A DNA stretch of 6,195 bases from Tatlockia sp. (GTDB lineage Bacteria > Cyanobacteriota > Cyanobacteriia > Cyanobacteriales > Chroococcidiopsidaceae). Location: contig JACCVJ010000170.1 in the NCBI GenBank assembly GCA_013698215.1, forward strand, positions 1 through 6,195, read 5' to 3'. Within the stretch, counting starts at the first letter, position 1. Every line of letters begins with the position of its first letter. Below the pieces are notes generated by a model. It worked only from the letters and a program-made list of their open reading frames with translations, ran no database searches and was not told the origin of the DNA. Positions 5,465 through 6,195 of the stretch are shown here, piece by piece. Made by a program: the position numbers and the translations under genes.

Positions 5465-6195
5465 ATGGTCAGCATTCAAGAAATCTACGATATCACAGCT
5501 TCAGACCCCAAAAGACCCGATGCCCTCGGTAGGTTCGGAAAATTCGGCGGTAAGTACGTTCCCGAAACCCTAATGCCTGCTTTAGAAGAACTAGAAGCAG
5601 CTTTTGATAAGTATTGCAACGATTCGGGATTCCAGGAAGAATTGGAAGGATTGCTTAAAGATTATGTTGGTCGTCCTACACCTTTATACTTTGCCGAACG
5701 TCTCACCGCCCACTACGCCACAGCAAATAGTAACCCGTTAATTTACCTCAAGCGGGAAGACTTAAACCATACAGGCGCACACAAAATTAATAATGCTTTA
5801 GCGCAAGTATTACTAGCCAAGCGCATGGGCAAAAAGCGGATTATCGCCGAAACTGGAGCGGGACAGCACGGAGTCGCTACAGCCACCGTATGCGCTCGGT
5901 TTGGTTTTGACTGCGTAATTTACATGGGCGTTCAAGATATGGAACGCCAAAGCCTGAACGTGTTTCGGATGCGACTAATGGGCGCAGAAGTCCGCCCCGT
6001 ATCTGCGGGAACGGGAACCCTTAAAGATGCAACTTCCGAAGCAATTCGGGACTGGGTAACAAATGTAGAAAATACTCACTATATTTTAGGTTCTGTAGCT
6101 GGCCCTCATCCTTACCCGATGATAGTGCGCGACTTTCATGCTGTAATCGGACAAGAAACTCGTTGGCAAGCTGAGGAGAAATGGGGCGGATTGCC
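5465..6195 (+). CDS. trpB: Tryptophan synthase beta subunit (3' partial)
   Basis: The PLP-dependent beta subunit condenses indole with serine to give tryptophan. The window holds 243 codons plus two bases of the next; the family is usually about 400-415 residues, so roughly 60% is seen. The N-terminus has the typical GRFGKFGGKYVPETLMPAL (22-40). The PLP lysine is Lys107 in HTGAHKINN (102-110), and the catalytic glutamate is Glu129 in AETGAGQHG (129-137). MRLMGAEVRPV (169-179), GTGTLKDATSEAIRDWV (182-198) and GSVAGPHPYP (209-218) follow. The glycine loop that binds the PLP phosphate and the C-terminal serine lie beyond the window. The sequence is a classical TrpB1, matched to the adjacent TrpA, not the TrpB2 type. 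No frameshift is seen in the visible part. The frame remains open at the window edge, so the truncation is only due to the window. Confidence 0.95.
   Translation, partial: MVSIQEIYDITASDPKRPDALGRFGKFGGKYVPETLMPALEELEAAFDKYCNDSGFQEELEGLLKDYVGRPTPLYFAERLTAHYATANSNPLIYLKREDLNHTGAHKINNALAQVLLAKRMGKKRIIAETGAGQHGVATATVCARFGFDCVIYMGVQDMERQSLNVFRMRLMGAEVRPVSAGTGTLKDATSEAIRDWVTNVENTHYILGSVAGPHPYPMIVRDFHAVIGQETRWQAEEKWGGL

Larger units (their letters stand above)
1494..6195 (+). other. Predicted trpEG-trpC-trpA-trpB operon (continues beyond window)
   Basis: The four genes are co-oriented with gaps of 15, 38 and 24 bp. No terminator-like hairpin is visible between them, and a purine-rich ribosome binding site lies before trpC, trpA and trpB. 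Compact trp operons are unusual for cyanobacterial housekeeping metabolism, where trp genes are mostly dispersed. Extra trp copies clustered together are known from scytonemin and indole-alkaloid loci. TrpD and TrpF are absent from the visible part and must be supplied downstream or from the chromosomal set. Confidence 0.8.

Noticed and set aside
1..6195. CRISPR array, tRNA or rRNA genes, insertion sequence
   Set aside because: There are no regularly spaced direct repeats, no cloverleaf with conserved T-loop, no transposase frame and no terminal inverted repeats. The coding genes fill the window apart from one 355-bp gap.

Overview
The window comes from a cyanobacterium. The octamer GCGATCGC (HIP1) occurs eight times in 6.2 kb (starting at 46, 193, 642, 764, 1145, 1705, 2176 and 5405), a density far above chance and typical of cyanobacteria. 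The encoded TrpC, TrpA and TrpB proteins also have cyanobacterial-looking sequences. All recognisable genes are on the + strand.

Layout. (1) 2-1138: the 3' part of a gene for an alkaline-phosphatase / nucleotide-pyrophosphatase-fold protein, resembling the phosphoesterase member of the ebo (eustigmatophyte/bacteria operon) cluster; its 5' end lies outside the window. (2) 1139-1493: a 355-bp AT-rich intergenic region with a HIP1 site, a weak hairpin, a small dyad, a candidate promoter and a doubtful 37-codon ORF. (3) 1494-3728: trpEG, a fused anthranilate synthase of 744 residues. (4) 3744-4577: trpC. (5) 4616-5440: trpA. (6) 5465-6195: trpB, cut by the window end after 243 codons. The gaps between the trp genes are only 15, 38 and 24 bp, so trpEG-trpC-trpA-trpB looks like one operon.

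How they work together. TrpEG makes anthranilate from chorismate and glutamine. TrpC makes indole-3-glycerol phosphate from CdRP. TrpA and TrpB form tryptophan synthase. The intermediate steps (TrpD, TrpF) are not in the window. Housekeeping trp genes in cyanobacteria are normally scattered, so a compact trp cassette led by a fused trpEG points to a second, dedicated tryptophan supply. Together with the ebo-type neighbour, this best fits the late (precursor-supply) part of a scytonemin sunscreen locus. That assignment is inference: none of the diagnostic scyA-F genes are visible. An indole-alkaloid cluster is the main alternative.

Novelty. I see no clearly undescribed system. The points most worth a second look are the ebo/trp adjacency, the altered metal-site motifs in the Ebo-like protein, the direct trpA-trpB junction, and a GC-rich inverted repeat inside the trpEG coding sequence.
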